A DNA stretch of 64,000 nucleotides from Littorina saxatilis (Eukaryota > Mollusca > Gastropoda > Littorinimorpha > Littorinidae), in NCBI RefSeq assembly GCF_037325665.1, contig NC_090260.1, forward strand, positions 28,334,926-28,398,925. The letters run 5' to 3'. The translations under genes were made by a program, and so were the position numbers. Shown here in pieces: positions 10,070-21,725 of this stretch (positions within the stretch are counted from its first letter, which is position 1; every line of letters begins with the position of its first letter). The notes below the pieces were generated by a model, which was given only the letters and a program-made list of their open reading frames with translations, had not been told where the DNA came from and made no database searches.

Positions 10070-11430
10070 AGTTCTGAAAATGCTCAAATAAACTCAGCTA
10101 AAGTGCATATGGAACATGTTTTTCGATGAGTTTGGTAAGTTTAGTTTGGAGTTTTGGAAAATCCAGTTCATTGTCACCTCCCATTGTCACAAATAACTGG
10201 AGCGTGCTTTCTTTTCACTGTCTTCGAATCGCTGGCCTTTCAAACCGGACGTAAGCGCCCCTGAAAGTCGAGCGTCGTAACCTCGAAGGGTCACGTGACG
10301 AGTTGGCGGTCCAGGCTATTAAATTTTGGTCTATGTTCTGGGCGACGCTTAGTTCTCGAGATAGGTGTGACCAGATGACATCATTTATACTTTTGTCATC
10401 GGAGATCTTTCGTATTTCATTTCCCAGTTCTGTGTTCTGCGTTCGTTTTGACTGACTTGACAAGTTGAGAAAACCAATGACTCTTCATTTTTGCGAAGCA
10501 ACTGACTATGCAAAGAAAAGAAAGCGTGCAGAAGTATGTTTGGGTCCTGCAAGACTTTATGACCAACGATTTCTCCCTTGGAAGTAAATGGAGATGTCTG
10601 CTTTTCGTCTGCTTTGAAGGTAGGGAGATTTTACAGCGCACACAGTAAAGTGCAAGTCGTATTGGACAGGAATTTTGTTATTCTTCTTTCTTCGAAGTAC
10701 CATAGATTTGTTATTGGCCATATTTTCAACCTGTGCATCTTTATATTATGGGAAAAACACGTTTGAACGCAAATTCGCAAAGTAATTTTGATCATTTGCT
10801 CCGGAACTGCAACGTCGATTTGCCAAAACCAAAAATTCTGGCTCAGTATGCGGGAACATGCTGGTAGTGTCATATTTTTTAAATGGGTGTGGAAGAACTG
10901 CTCATAATTAACATAGCACTCCGGCCCTGTTCTTTTTTTCGTCACACCCAAAACCGTTATTTGTTTTGGGCCACGCAGCATTTATAGCACGAGTCTTCAA
11001 AATAATCGCCATGATTCTGGTCTTGGTTTCCGAGACTCAGTGGAAAATAAGACTCCCCTAATAACTTTCGAATGAACACTGACGCAATCTTCTCTTGTGA
11101 GGAGAAACTTACGTCATAATATCGCTGTATGACGATTTTCTCTGTTGTACTCGTGGTGTAAAGCAATGTTTGTGTAACTTGGTGGTGCGGTAGGCCAAGT
11201 AGCTTTGGTTCGAAGCCGATACAGAAAAAAAGAAAGTTAAATCGACAGCTGGGAAACGCAGACGACATTATTAGCATGACAAACAGACGTTGGAACATCT
11301 AAAGGAACCTCGCAGTGGTGTCAGCTAATGTGTGTCGAATAGGTCTACCTCGCGTCAAGGTGTTTTTTTCAGGAAGTTTTTGTCACTGAATGATATTCAA
11401 GTCTTCCTGTCTGCAAAGGTAAAAGGCACA
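10070..11430. other. Non-repetitive stretch without a recognised gene
   Basis: This is one of the few parts of the window without obvious transposon sequence. The short frames on both strands resemble nothing I know. It could hold upstream exons or regulatory DNA of the receptor gene at 11800. Confidence 0.3.
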
Positions 11431-11431
11431 G

Positions 11432-11571
11432 ACACACACACACAGATACACAGACACACACACACACTCTCTCTCTCTCTCTCGTTCTCTCTCTCGCGCG
11501 CGCACAAATATTATACACATAGGCTACACATAAACGCTCGCAGGCGTTCATGAGATGGTGAGTGTGTGTTT

Positions 11572-11607
<36 letters not shown>

Positions 11608-11643
11608 CTATATGCGTGTTTGTCTGTCTGTCGGTCGGTCTGT

Positions 11644-11688
<45 letters not shown>

Positions 11689-11745
11689 CAAACAAACACA
11701 TCCACACACACTAACAAACACATCCACACACACTAACTAACAAAC
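11432..11745. repeat. CA, CT and GT microsatellites upstream of the receptor gene
   Basis: CA run, CT run, GT run (about 11579-11606) and CA run (about 11646-11685), then CACATC repeats up to 11750. Open frames across them are artefacts. Confidence 0.9.
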
Positions 11746-11799
11746 ACATCTGTGCAGGCAAGAACAGACACCAGCCAAGAAACCACCACCACTACCGGA

Positions 11800-12831
11800 A
11801 TGGCGGCGATTTTCGCACAACACCAAGGAACCAACACGACCCTCGGAAGAAACCTCACGCACTCGCCGGATATCGGCGCAGAGGAATTTTGTCCCGCGAA
11901 ATTATGGGTGGTCGGCACCGTCCTTTCTGTCATCGTCATCGCCTCCATCCTCGGAAACCTCCTCGTCTGCCTGGCTGTCTTCACCGATAAGCGTCTGTGG
12001 AAGAAGTCCTACCTCTTCATCGTGTCTCTAGCCGTTGCCGACCTGCTCGTGGCTTGCCTGGTCATGAGTTTCGCCGTCTACAACGAGATGCACGAGCACT
12101 GGCCGTTCGGCGCCGACTTCTGTAGGATCTGGATCTCTTCGGACATTATGTGCTGCACGACGTCCGTCCTGCACCTGTGTCTCATCGCCCTGGACCGCTA
12201 CCTGCAGATCCGAGACCCGCTGCTCTACTTGCTTTGGAGGACGACCCCGAAGGTGGTGGGGATGATCCTGACGGTGTGGATTGTGTCTGCTCTCATCGCA
12301 TTCCTGCCTACCAGCTTCGGATGGCACGAGCCTTTCGAGAAGCACAACGTCGTGTCGGAGACAGGGATGTGTTTGTTCGAAGTCAACGAAGTCTACGCTG
12401 TGACGTCTTCCGCAGTCAGCTTCTTCATCCCGTGCATTGTCATGGTGGTTATCTACGCCAAAGTGTTCGGCTTCGCGCGCTACCACGTGCTGAACATGCG
12501 CAAAACCAACCCCGTGGGAGTGTCCAACAAGAAGCGAGCGACGTTCAGAAATATGGTGAGTTACACACGCAGGGACTCCAAAGCGGCGGTGACGCTGGGC
12601 GTTATGATTGGGGCCTTCCTGGTGTGCTGGCTGCCCTTCTTCGTCCTCAACGTCACCGCGCCGCTTTGCCGCACGTGCGTACCGCCCACGGTTTTTCGGG
12701 TTTTGATCTGGCTGGGGTATTTCAACTCCTGTCTCAACCCCATAATCTACTCCATGTTCAACACCGAGCTCCGTTTGGCTTTACGACACATCGTTTGCCC
12801 GTGGACGAACGTGACTCCGGACCCAGTGTGA
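11800..12831 (+). CDS. Aminergic class A G-protein-coupled receptor (dopamine/octopamine-like)
   Basis: A 343-residue, seven-helix receptor in one open frame. Landmarks: N53 (1.50), D81 (2.50), C108 (3.25), D115 (3.32, the amine-binding aspartate), DRY at 132-134, WLPFF in helix 6, W-L-G-Y in helix 7 and NPIIY. Counting back from the helix 5 proline gives serines at 5.42, 5.43 and 5.46, which in known receptors contact catechol or phenol hydroxyls. That favours a dopamine- or octopamine/tyramine-type ligand; serotonin is less likely but not excluded. Intracellular loop 3 is short (about 40 residues), as in Gs-coupled types. N12 and N18 are glycosylation sequons and the tail is short with one cysteine. 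I chose the ATG at 11800: the frame is open back to 11752, but only a GTG lies there. CTGTGCAG at 11750-11757 could be an acceptor for a 5' leader exon. Confidence 0.9.
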   Translation: MAAIFAQHQGTNTTLGRNLTHSPDIGAEEFCPAKLWVVGTVLSVIVIASILGNLLVCLAVFTDKRLWKKSYLFIVSLAVADLLVACLVMSFAVYNEMHEHWPFGADFCRIWISSDIMCCTTSVLHLCLIALDRYLQIRDPLLYLLWRTTPKVVGMILTVWIVSALIAFLPTSFGWHEPFEKHNVVSETGMCLFEVNEVYAVTSSAVSFFIPCIVMVVIYAKVFGFARYHVLNMRKTNPVGVSNKKRATFRNMVSYTRRDSKAAVTLGVMIGAFLVCWLPFFVLNVTAPLCRTCVPPTVFRVLIWLGYFNSCLNPIIYSMFNTELRLALRHIVCPWTNVTPDPV

Positions 12832-13012
12832 TGCAAGTGAGTGTCGTCAGTCGAATGACGAGGAGGACACCAGCTATAGGGACTATAGGGACCGTGTGAC
12901 GGGATCCGAACGTGTGGCGTAAAGTTCGAACACTATGGTTTGACAAAGCGTTTTCTTTAATAACACTTTGGTGGGTGAAGTTTTTAATGTGCGTGCAAAA
13001 GTAACTAATGCG

Positions 13013-13207
13013 TATTTAGTTGTTGTGGTTGTTGTTGTTGCTGTTGTTGTCACCATTGTAGGTGCGGTTCTAAAAAATAGGTATCCTGTATAACAGCTGT
13101 CCCTGCAAGCCCCCCCCCATCTCGAACCGCCTCGCGGTCAACTGCTCCGACGAAAATTACTCCTCGCACAATCATGTGCGTTGTGTGTGTGTGTGTGTGT
13201 GTGTGTG

Positions 13208-13281
<74 letters not shown>

Positions 13282-13475
13282 GATGATGGAACTTTATTAT
13301 TCAAGGATAGAGATTTAAGGCGACGCCTTTTCTTACAACCGGACCTTACTTCTACTACAAATGTCTAATAAATGATAAACAAGTAAAGCAACATGACAAA
13401 TAAACAAAGTAAACGAACGAACCAGCAAACAATCGACAAGTAAGCAAACAAGCAAATAAACATAAACAACAAAAT
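13013..13475 (-). repeat. GAT-tailed retroelement 3' region, copy B
   Basis: This uninterrupted version of copy A (1-300 plus 5040-5240) shows GTT-rich start, poly-C, GT run, GA run, GATGATGATGG, AACTTTATTATTC. It proves that the LINE at 311-5039 is inserted in copy A. The sequence to about 13700 probably continues the same element but has no second copy here to compare. Confidence 0.7.
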
Positions 13476-13762
13476 GACAAAGTAAGCAACATACAAATCG
13501 AAAGCGAAACATGCAACATGTTTATTGAGGTTACACATGTAAAGTGATCGTTTCTTCTTTTTCCTCCCAGTCAAAAATGTATTGCGATTCTCTAGCCACT
13601 CTAGAAACCTTTTTCTGTCCAATCCCCGAAACATGTCTAAGGAAAGGAAACAATTGAAAAACAACAATAACAGCAGACTGAATAATCTTTATTTATTTTT
13701 CTTGTCTACTCCACTGGTCGAAACTGGGGGGTGGGCGTTTACTAGGTACTAAACCATGTACA

Positions 13763-14204
13763 CCTGCATGCAACTGAGGTTAAAAAAAAGAAGAAAAAAA
13801 AGTCTCCCCGTGTTTTTATTTTATTCAGTTTGTTTGGGTTGTTGCTATTGACTTTGAAACTGACACGCCGGCGAAAACGCCGGTAACGCGTGCGCAGAGA
13901 AGAGCAAGCATCGGGAATCTTCAATTCTAAAAATAACCAACACTGGTAGCTGCCGACCTTCCGCTAGACACACATGAATACCGGGGAAAAATAAATAATT
14001 ACTGGGCAGTAAAAATAAATACTGGGCGGTAGTTAAACGACAGTTTGACTTTGAAGGACACAATGTTGCAGCTTTTTAGCCAGCGTGTCAGTTTCAAAGT
14101 CAATAGCAACTACCCAAACAAACTGAATGAAATAAAAACACGGGGAGACCCTTTTTATTTATTTTTTATTTTTTTGTTTTTAATCTCAGTTGCATGCAGG
14201 TGGC
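13763..14204. mobile_element. Foldback element with ~110 bp inverted arms
   Basis: The left arm (13763-13868: CACCTGCATGCAACTGAG ... ACTTTGAAACTGACACG) is repeated inverted at 14083-14204. The loop holds short CGCCGGCGAAAACGCCGGTA palindromes. Sequence beyond the right arm (to about 14275) recurs at 61287-61410, so the family extends past the arms. Confidence 0.65.
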
Positions 14205-14279
14205 TGCTACCGCATTTTAGTTTTTTTGTCTTCTCTCTCACCTTTGTTTTTTGAAGCGGGGAGCATCCTTCTTCATGGT

Positions 14280-14500
14280 TATTTATTTTATTTTTTTAAT
14301 CAAATGTTTACATGTTTAAGTTAACAAACTTTATCAATAAACTAATATCATGTTAACCGAAGATTTAAAAAACCCAAACATTCCTGCCTAAAATTATTTT
14401 TTTTAAATCAATTTTGCTATTATAAGTTATAACGTACTCTTTAGGACATGAAGAAAATAAACAAAAATAAACAAATGCCAAAGAGTAAAAAAAAATTACG
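14280..14500. other. AT-rich, nothing recognised
   Basis: AT-rich sequence without long frames or clear repeats. Confidence 0.4.
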
Positions 14501-14504
14501 GGCA

Positions 14505-14577
14505 GATGGAGATTTGAACTCAAATAAATCACGCATCAGGCGAACGTGAGAACCGTTCGGCCACGGAATCAGTTGAA
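14505..14577 (-). pseudogene. tRNA-like sequence, probably a SINE head
   Basis: On the minus strand GTGGCCGAACGGTT resembles an A box and GAGTTCAAATC fits a B box, about 35 bases apart. The expected acceptor stem pairing is poor, so it is not a working tRNA gene. Confidence 0.35.
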
Positions 14578-14734
14578 AATAATTTGACACTGAGTCACTG
14601 TAATGCATAAAAGAAGACGCAAGCACGCTTTCACCACAAGCCGGAATGATCGAGCATCGGTTGAAATCTTTCGCGAGCGGTATCTCGTATTTGTCCGCAA
14701 TGCATTGGTGCTAAAATGACACCAATGTGTGTCC

Positions 14735-15095
14735 ATTCTTTCTTTCTTTATTTGGTGTTTAACGTCGTTTTCAACCACGAAGGTTATATCGCGACGAGGG
14801 AAAGGGAGGAGATGGGATAGGGGAAAGGGGGGAGATGGGATAGAGCCACTTGTTAAGTGTTTCTTGTTCACAAAAGCACTAATCAAAAAATTGCTCCAGG
14901 GGCTTGCAACGTAGTACAATATATGACCTTACTGGGAGAATGCAAGTTTCCAGTACAAAGGACTAAACATTTCTTACATACTGCTTGACTAAAATCTTTA
15001 CAAACATCGACTATATTCTATACAAGAACCACTTAACAAGGGTTAAAGGAGAAACAGAATCCGTTAGTCGCCTCATACGACATGCCCAAATAAGG
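14735..15095 (-). mobile_element. GAAA-tailed SINE-like repeat, copy 1
   Basis: Minus-strand element whose 3' end reads GGTTGAAAACGACGTTAAAC, ACCAAATAAAG, then GAAA repeats. The body is shared with 16410-16680, 16887-17262 and 18875-19255. There is no reading frame. The 5' end is not tRNA-like, so assignment to SINEs is tentative. Confidence 0.6.
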
Positions 15096-15530
15096 ATGTG
15101 GAAAAGAAGACTTTTGGTAAGTGAAATAAAGGTGATGGATCCAGTCAGGTAGAAATAAGACAACAAGAAAAGAATTGGAAAACTGCAGGGAATAGTAGGG
15201 AGAGTTTTCTTGGAAGGAAATATAGGTGAAAGGACTGGTAAGGCAGAAATAAGACAAAAGAAGAGAAATAAAGGGGTGGGGTAGCTTGGTGATAACACTC
15301 CCGCCGCGTGAAGGCGACCCCATGGGAGCATGTGTGTCCATGAGGGACATAGATCTACAAACAATATTTTAACAAGATTTATTCAAAATTGACGGTTTTA
15401 AAGGAGGGGGATGGGTCCTCTAACATTACAGCTCGGCGACACCCGGGTAAGTCCTTAGCGGATTTATCAAGCGGAAGTGGTTGTACAGGCCGGTATATGA
15501 GTTGCAGCTGTTGGGCCCAGGACAGATTTA

Positions 15531-15925
15531 ATGCACCATGTGACTTGTTTGACCAACCAGGACTGATTTAGTTCACCACGTGACTTATTTGACCATCAAG
15601 ATTGATTTAGTGCACCATGTGACATGGTTGACCATTCAGAACTGATTCAGTGCGCCATGTGACTATGTTGACCAACCAGAACCAATTGAGTGCAGCATGC
15701 GACGTGTTTGACCAACCAGGACTGACATAATGCACCATGTGACTTATTTGACCAACCAGGACTGACATAATGCACCATGTGACTTATTTGACCAACCAGG
15801 ACTGACATAATGCACCATATGACTTATTTGACCAACCAGGACTGACATAATGCACCATGTGACTTGTTTGACCAACCAGGACTGATTGTGCACCATGTGA
15901 CTTGTTTGACCAACCAGGACCGATT
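15531..15925. repeat. 40 bp minisatellite, ~10 units
   Basis: The unit is GCACCATGTGACTTATTTG plus ACCAACCAGGACTGACATAAT. The four central units are nearly identical and the outer ones diverged. The minus-strand frame 15744-15935 (SWLVKQVTWCIM repeats) is an artefact. Confidence 0.9.
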
Positions 15926-16409
15926 TAGCGCTCATAATCCTTAATTTGGCATGTGTGTTTATGCGAGTGTGTTTGGATGTTTACTAATGTGTGCTGGTAT
16001 GTGAGCGTGAGAAAGAAATTAAGTAGGCTATTCGGCAAAGTCACTATAAACAAAAAATTTGAATATTTCACAAACTGACAAAGACACGAAAATCAGAATC
16101 GGTGAATTTTAATGGTGCTCCTTTTACAATCTGTCAATTGACATATCTTGCTGACATTTTACAAATGATTTGTTTTTTAAAGCCCACATATGTCACGCCT
16201 TTACAGGGAACATTTCAAGTGAAATGCATGACACACAAAGAAAAACAAGCACACAAATCACAAAAGGATCCATTCGAATTTATGTTTATGATTCAACTGC
16301 AGGGGGATAGAACTCTAAAATGAAATTATGACAAAGAAGGTTGGTTCTAACAAAGGGTGTATACTCTTGGGAAGCAGTGATTTCCCATTGATAAGAATTA
16401 ATCAATTTC

Positions 16410-16680
16410 ATCTTTCTTTCTTTCTTTCTTTATTTGGTGTTTAACGTCGTTTTCAACCGTTCAATGTTATATCGCGACGGGGAAAGGGGGGAGATGGGAA
16501 AGAGCCACTTGTTAATTGTTTCTTGTTCACAAAAGCACTAATCAAAAAATTGCTCCAGGGGCTTGCAACGTAGTACAATATATGACCTTACTGGGAGAAT
16601 GCAAGTTTCCAGTACAAAGGACTTAACATTTCTTACATACTGCTTGACTAAAATCTTTACAAACATTGACTATATTCTAT
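16410..16680 (-). mobile_element. GAAA-tailed SINE-like repeat, copy 2 (truncated)
   Basis: Same family as 14735-15095. The body stops at ATTGACTATATTCTAT without the GC-rich end. Confidence 0.6.
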
Positions 16681-16886
16681 TCAATTTCATCACACGCATT
16701 ACAGCTAACATCGTAATGAGAGGAAGCTTTAGCTTAGCATGAGAGAATGGTTTATGTATTTTAATGCATGACAAGTTATGAGACACATTTACAATTACAG
16801 TCGAACTTTTCCATAGGGACCTATAGGTCTATGCTTTCCATAACGACCTCGCCAGGGACAGACCAAAAGTGGTCATTATAGACATC

Positions 16887-17262
16887 TTTCTTTCTTTCTT
16901 TATTTGGTGTTTAAAGTGGTTTTCAACCACGAAGGTTATATCGCGACAGGGAAAGGGGGGAGATGGGATAGAGCCACTTGTCAATTGTTTCTTGTTCACA
17001 AAAGCACTAATCAAAAATTTGCTCCAGGGGCTTGCAACCTAGTACAATATATTACCTCACTGGGAGAATGCAAGTTTCCAGTACAAAGGACTTAACATTT
17101 CTTACATACTGCTTGACTAAAATCTTTACAAACATTGACTATATTCTATGCAAGAAACACTTAACAAGGGTAAAAGGAGAAACAGAATCCGTCAGTCGTC
17201 TCTTACGACATGCTGGGGAGCATCGGGTAAATTCTTCCCCCTAACCCGCGGGGGGTTTATGG
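16887..17262 (-). mobile_element. GAAA-tailed SINE-like repeat, copy 3
   Basis: Full-length-looking copy ending (its 5' side) in CCCCTAACCCGCGGGGGG. About 90 percent like the copies at 14735 and 18875 by eye. Confidence 0.65.
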
Positions 17263-17568
17263 ATAGGTGAATTATATAGAATTAACCCTTATCAGGGATT
17301 CTTCAGGGGGTTGTAATGGGCAGGTGGCCGTTACAGGGAGGTGGTCACCAAGGCATTTTCGACTGTACAAATAAAGATGCACGTTTTACAAACAAAAATT
17401 GTATGAGCAAATAAATCGATGAATATTTACAGGTGTGGTGATTGACAGACGGTCGAAGGATATAAATTAATGACTACAATCGAAGTTTTGAATCGACTCT
17501 TGGACACTAGTAAAAACACAAATTGGAGGGGGAAAAAACACCCTCAAACTTCAAACATACGCTGTTTA

Positions 17569-18382
17569 CAGAGACATATATATAGAGATGCGAAGCGAGG
17601 GCCGCTCGCGTGAACTCTTGGGTTACCGCGGCGTTCGGTCAGCGTGACCTCGCGCGATTGTCAGCCATCATCCCGTACGTTGTTGTTTGCTTGCTCTCTG
17701 ACACCGATTTGAAGTGCTTTTTTTGTCATATTTCTTTGGATATATCCAGCTTCAGACGAGAGATATCAGTGGTAAGTAAACTTGATTCCTATTCTGTAGC
17801 TTCAATAGTGTGCACACGAACGCATTTGAGAGGATTGGGTTCCCGAAGTGAGTCAAAAACGGTTCCGTGGAGGCAATGTTTGGGAGCTAATATTTTCTTT
17901 TGTGCGCAACTTTGCTTTCCCTTAACTAGCAAATGCATTACTGGTGTATACATTAATCTGTTTGTATAATTTTTGACGCGCTGTAATTAAATTTGATGCT
18001 TTTAAGTCTCACTCAAGTGGTTCTCGCACTTACACTGGCGTGTGGATAAAAAGTTTTTAAGGAGAAATGAGCGAAATTGCTTACTTTAGGATTCATCTTC
18101 TAATCACCAAATGATGCAATAATCTTCTTGTTGTGATTTTCTGTTTCTCTTGAGTGCAAATAATTAAAATTTGCATGTTTTATTATCTATGATTTTCTAT
18201 GAAACAGTTATAACTCTTTAAAAACACAACACTTGGCGCCAGTGGGAGGATTACTTGCCCCTGCCGTAGGCGGATATAACGCGAGCTTGGCGCCAGTGGG
18301 AGGATTACTTGCCCCTGTCGTAGGCGAAGATAACGCAAGCGGGAAGACAGCGCTTCGCATCTCTTCTATCTATGTCTCTGCT
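17569..18382. mobile_element. ~0.8 kb element with inverted ends
   Basis: CAGAGACATATATATAGAG then ATGCGAAGCG on the left; CGCTTCGCATCTCTTCTATC then TATGTCTCTG on the right. A ~57 bp direct duplication starting TTGGCGCCAGTGGGAGG lies near the right end (18232-18340). The frame 17610-17969 (119 residues) shows no domain I recognise. Confidence 0.5.
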
Positions 18383-18469
18383 GTTTATTAGCTGTGAATT
18401 AATTTGTGCCACGAGAAAGACAGCTGCGATGATGGGTCTCAAACAAGTGAAATAATTTTGCTATATTAG

Positions 18470-18640
18470 CACCAGTAATGAGTAAATAAATCCCTGCGCC
18501 TTGAATATGCGCGCGATATAAATTGCACAATTTTTTTTTTTAAAAATCAAAAAAAAATCTCTGCGCTTAGAACTGTACCCACGGAATACGCGCGATATAA
18601 GCCTCATATTTATTGATTGATTGATTGATTGATTGATGCT
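18470..18640 (+). mobile_element. TTGA-tailed SINE, 5'-truncated copy
   Basis: Plus-strand copy of the family at 25286-25690: GCGCGATATAAATTGCAC, then CGCGCGATATAAGCCTCAT, ending in TTGATTGATTGATTGATTG. Confidence 0.65.
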
Positions 18641-18874
18641 GCTCCCCAATAGACGAATGCCGGAAATAACTCGCGTTTGTTCTGGGTTGTGAAAGAGCGA
18701 CTACTCTTGCTTTAACTGAGGCAATCTCTGTACATGTCCTCCTTGTACTTGTGTTTCAGATACAGTCCTTGCTAGTGACTGGCCTATTTAAGTCACGTGG
18801 GAAAGTTTGACTCACTAGAAGCAAGTGTATTCCCGCTTTCACAACCCATACAAATCCGACAGAGTTAGGCCACA

Positions 18875-19255
18875 CACTCCCCCCGCGGGTTAGGGGGGAA
18901 GAATTTACCCGATGCTACCCAGCATGTCGTAAGAGGCGACTAACGGATTTTGTTTCTCCTTTTACCCTTGTAAAGTGTTTCTTGTATAGAATATAGTCCA
19001 TGTTTGTACAGATTTTAGTCAAGCAGTATGTAAGAAATGTTAAGTCCTTTGTACTGGAAACTTGCATTCTCCCAGTAAGGTCATATATTGTACTACGTTG
19101 CAAGCCCATGGAGCAATTTTTTGATTAGTGCTTTTGTGAACAAGAAACAATTAACAAGTGGCTCTATCCCATCTCCCCCCTTTCCCCGTCGCGATATGAC
19201 CTTGAACGGTTGAAAACGACGTTAAACACCAAATAAAGAAAGAAATAAAGAAAGG
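18875..19255 (+). mobile_element. GAAA-tailed SINE-like repeat, copy 4
   Basis: Plus-strand copy from CCCCCGCGGGTTAGG to AAATAAAGAAAGAAATAAAG. It directly abuts the short inverted-repeat element at 19252. Confidence 0.65.
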
Positions 19256-19515
19256 CCACACACACAAAAAAAGTCCGTTTACGGTAACATATAGGCAATA
19301 AACATAGGGTCGGTAGGTCGGGATTTATCTTTTTTTTCTTTTTTTTTCTCAAAAAACAAACATAATTTTAAGTTATTTTGCCAAAAAGAAAGACTTCCCC
19401 CCCCCCTCCCCTAAATGCCAAAAAAAAGAGTCTAGGGTCGCGCGAAAAACTGAATAGGGTCGGTCGGGATACCGTAAACAGACTATTTTTTTTTTTGGGG
19501 GGGGGGGGGGGGCCT
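19252..19515. mobile_element. GGTCGGTAGG short inverted-repeat element, copy 1
   Basis: The ends are GTCCGTTTACGGTAAC and, inverted, ATACCGTAAACAGAC, with GGGTCGGTAGGTCGGG inside each end. Non-coding. Family members are at 19777-20140, 29745-30445 and 60389-60733. Confidence 0.65.
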
Positions 19516-19776
19516 TATTTCTGAAATGTATCTGTTGCCACATGATGGCAATGATATTTATGTATTACACAAAGAGTAAAGGAAAGTGATGCCAAAACTA
19601 CATGTAAATCCTATTCAGTGAATAAGCCCTACTGGCACTAGCACTCGAACCCAGGTCTCTCCTGTAAATGGGCATGTCTGAAAAGGGTATGCGAAGTAAA
19701 CTCTACACAACAGATGCAAAAAAGAAACAAATCTAACCTTTTACTACACGTAAGTTCCATCCAGTGAACTGATAAG

Positions 19777-20140
19777 GCCAACAAACAAAAATTGTCTGTT
19801 TCTGGTAACATGGCTAAAAAAAATAGGGTCGGTAGGTCGGGGATTTTTATTTTTTTATTTTTATTTTTTACCCCCAAATGTAGACCAATAAAACTAACTT
19901 TAAAAATCGCACAAAGAGACTGGATTCACTATACATAGAGACAAGACACTCAACACATTTACAAATCGTCAGCGGACTTTCGTTTTCACACGTTTTTGTT
20001 GTTCATTTTCTCACCCTGTCCTTTACCACCAAAAAAATTAAAAATTTTTGAGTTTGGAAAAAAAAAGTTTAGGGTCGGCGCCGAAATTTAGGGTCGGTTG
20101 GGAGACCAGAAACAGACAATTTTTTTTTTTTGGCCCAAGC
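19777..20140. mobile_element. GGTCGGTAGG short inverted-repeat element, copy 2
   Basis: AAGGCCAACAAACAAAAATT then GTCTGTTTCTGGTAAC on the left; CCAGAAACAGACAATT then GGCCCAAG on the right. It splits one of the decayed exon copies, between GAACTGATAAGGCC and CAAGCTCCACTGGC. Confidence 0.7.
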
Positions 20141-20693
20141 TCCACTGGCTCTAGCACTTTCTTCAACGTCGCTCAAACCAAGGTCTCTCCTGTACTGAAT
20201 GGGCATGTCTGACGAGGGTATGCTCTACACAACAGATGCAAAAAAGAAACAAATCTAACCTTTTACTACACGTAAGTTCCATCCAGTGAACTGATAAGCT
20301 CCACTGGCTCTAGCACTTTCTTCAACGTCGCTCAAACCAAGGTCTCTCCTGTACTGAATGGGCATGTCTGACGAGGGTATGCTCTACACAACAGATGCAA
20401 AAAAGAAACAAATCTAACCTTTTACTACACGTAAGTCCTATCCAGTGAACTGATAAGCTCCACTGGCACTAGCACTTTCTTCAACGTCGCTCAAACTAAG
20501 GTCTCTCGTGTAAATTGGTAAGTCATAAATCGGCGTGCATGTGCTTTTCATTGAGTGATTTAATTTTAATGTCTCACAAAGGATACAGTCACTACATCCA
20601 AGTCCTATCCAGTTAACACGCTCCACTTGAAATGGCACTTTCTTCAACGTCACTCAAGCTATCAATCAATCAATCAATATGAGGCTTATATCG

Positions 20694-21356
20694 CGCGTTG
20701 CCACTGGCAAACACTGCACAAACTATAAAGCAGAAGCAGAAGCTCTCATGCAGGCCGCCTCCTTCGTTCAGGACTCCGCAGACCCTTGCTTTCAAGTTGT
20801 CTTCCTCTCGGACGCCCTTTCAGTCCTTCAGGCCCTAGAGAACGACAAACTCCCACAGCTGGCCAAAGCATTACAGATAGTCAGACAAACCAGAAGAGTT
20901 GTCCTCCAGTGGATACCAGCACACTGTGGGATACCAGGAAATGAAAGGGCAGATGAGCTGGCAAAAGAAGGAGCCGTGGAAGACCAACCTGAAAACAGTG
21001 TCAGCTTTAGTGAGCAGAAGACAATCATCAAGGCATTGATGAGGCCAAGGACAAACAGAGATGACTACCACACAATGTCCAGAGAGCAGCAAGTCAACCT
21101 CATCAGGCTGCGTACTGGCCACAACAGGCTCAATGCTCACATGAACCGAAAGTTCAAGCTGGCGCCATCACCAACCTGTGCCTGCGGTCAAGAGGACCAA
21201 ACAGCGGAACACATCTTACAGCGATGTCCCTTACTAGATGAGGAACGAAAAGAAGTGTGGCCGTCACCAACTCCCTTGCAGACCAAACTATACGGCAGTC
21301 GACAGGAGTTGGAGAAAACGACAACATTTATCACCAGTGCTGGACTGATTGTGTAA
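20694..21356 (+). pseudogene. LINE RNase H fragment, open frame
   Basis: About 220 residues from VATGKHCTNYKAEAEALMQA to TSAGLIV, with the conserved glutamate, SDA aspartate, AHCGIPGNERAD and the CACGQ...HILQRC knuckle. It lacks the first RNase H aspartate and all of the reverse transcriptase, so it cannot move by itself. A handful of residue differences from the 942-4835 copy suggest a young insertion. Confidence 0.85.
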
Positions 21357-21381
21357 CCTCTGCGAACGCCAAGAAGAAGAT
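20694..21381 (+). mobile_element. 5'-truncated 3' end of the RNase H LINE
   Basis: Carries the RNase H and C-terminal knuckle of the LINE at 311-5039 and its undisturbed 3' end: EKTTTFITSAGLIV, stop, then CCTCTGCGAACGCCAAGAAG. It is inserted in a TTGA-tailed SINE between ATCGCGCG and ATCGCGAG, an imperfect 8 bp target duplication. Confidence 0.85.
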
Positions 21382-21725
21382 CGCGAGTATTCCGTGGGTA
21401 CAGTTCTAAGCGCAGGGATTTTTATTTTTATTTTAAAAAAAAATGTTTAATGCAATTTATATCGCGCACATATTCAAGGCGCAGGGATTTATTTATGCCG
21501 TGTGAGATGGAATTTTTTTACACAATACATCACGCATTCACATCGGCCAGCAGATCGTAGCCATTTCGGCGCATATCCTACTTTTCACGGCCTATTATTC
21601 CAAGTCACACGGGTATTTTGGTGGACATTTTTATCTATGCCGATACAATTTTGCCAGGAAAGACCCTTTTGTCAATCGTGGGATCTTTAACGTGCACACC
21701 CCAATGTAGTGTACAAGGTCTCGCA
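21382..21725 (-). mobile_element. TTGA-tailed SINE, copy split by the LINE fragment
   Basis: Continues the SINE begun at about 20661-20693 (CAATCAATCAATATGAGGC). Body: GTATTCCGTGGGTACAG, ATGCAATTTATATCGCGC, CTTTTCACGGCCTATTATTC, GATCTTTAACGTGCACACC. Confidence 0.75.

Noticed and set aside
12028-12899. Long frames overlapping the receptor on both strands
   Set aside because: GC-rich shadows of the real receptor frame; no membrane pattern or motif.
15240-15363. tRNA-like stretch GGGGTAGCTTGGTGATAAC
   Set aside because: Resembles an A box but no B box follows at the right distance.
16102-16323. 73-residue plus-strand frame
   Set aside because: No motif, no splice or start context, in AT-rich sequence between repeats.
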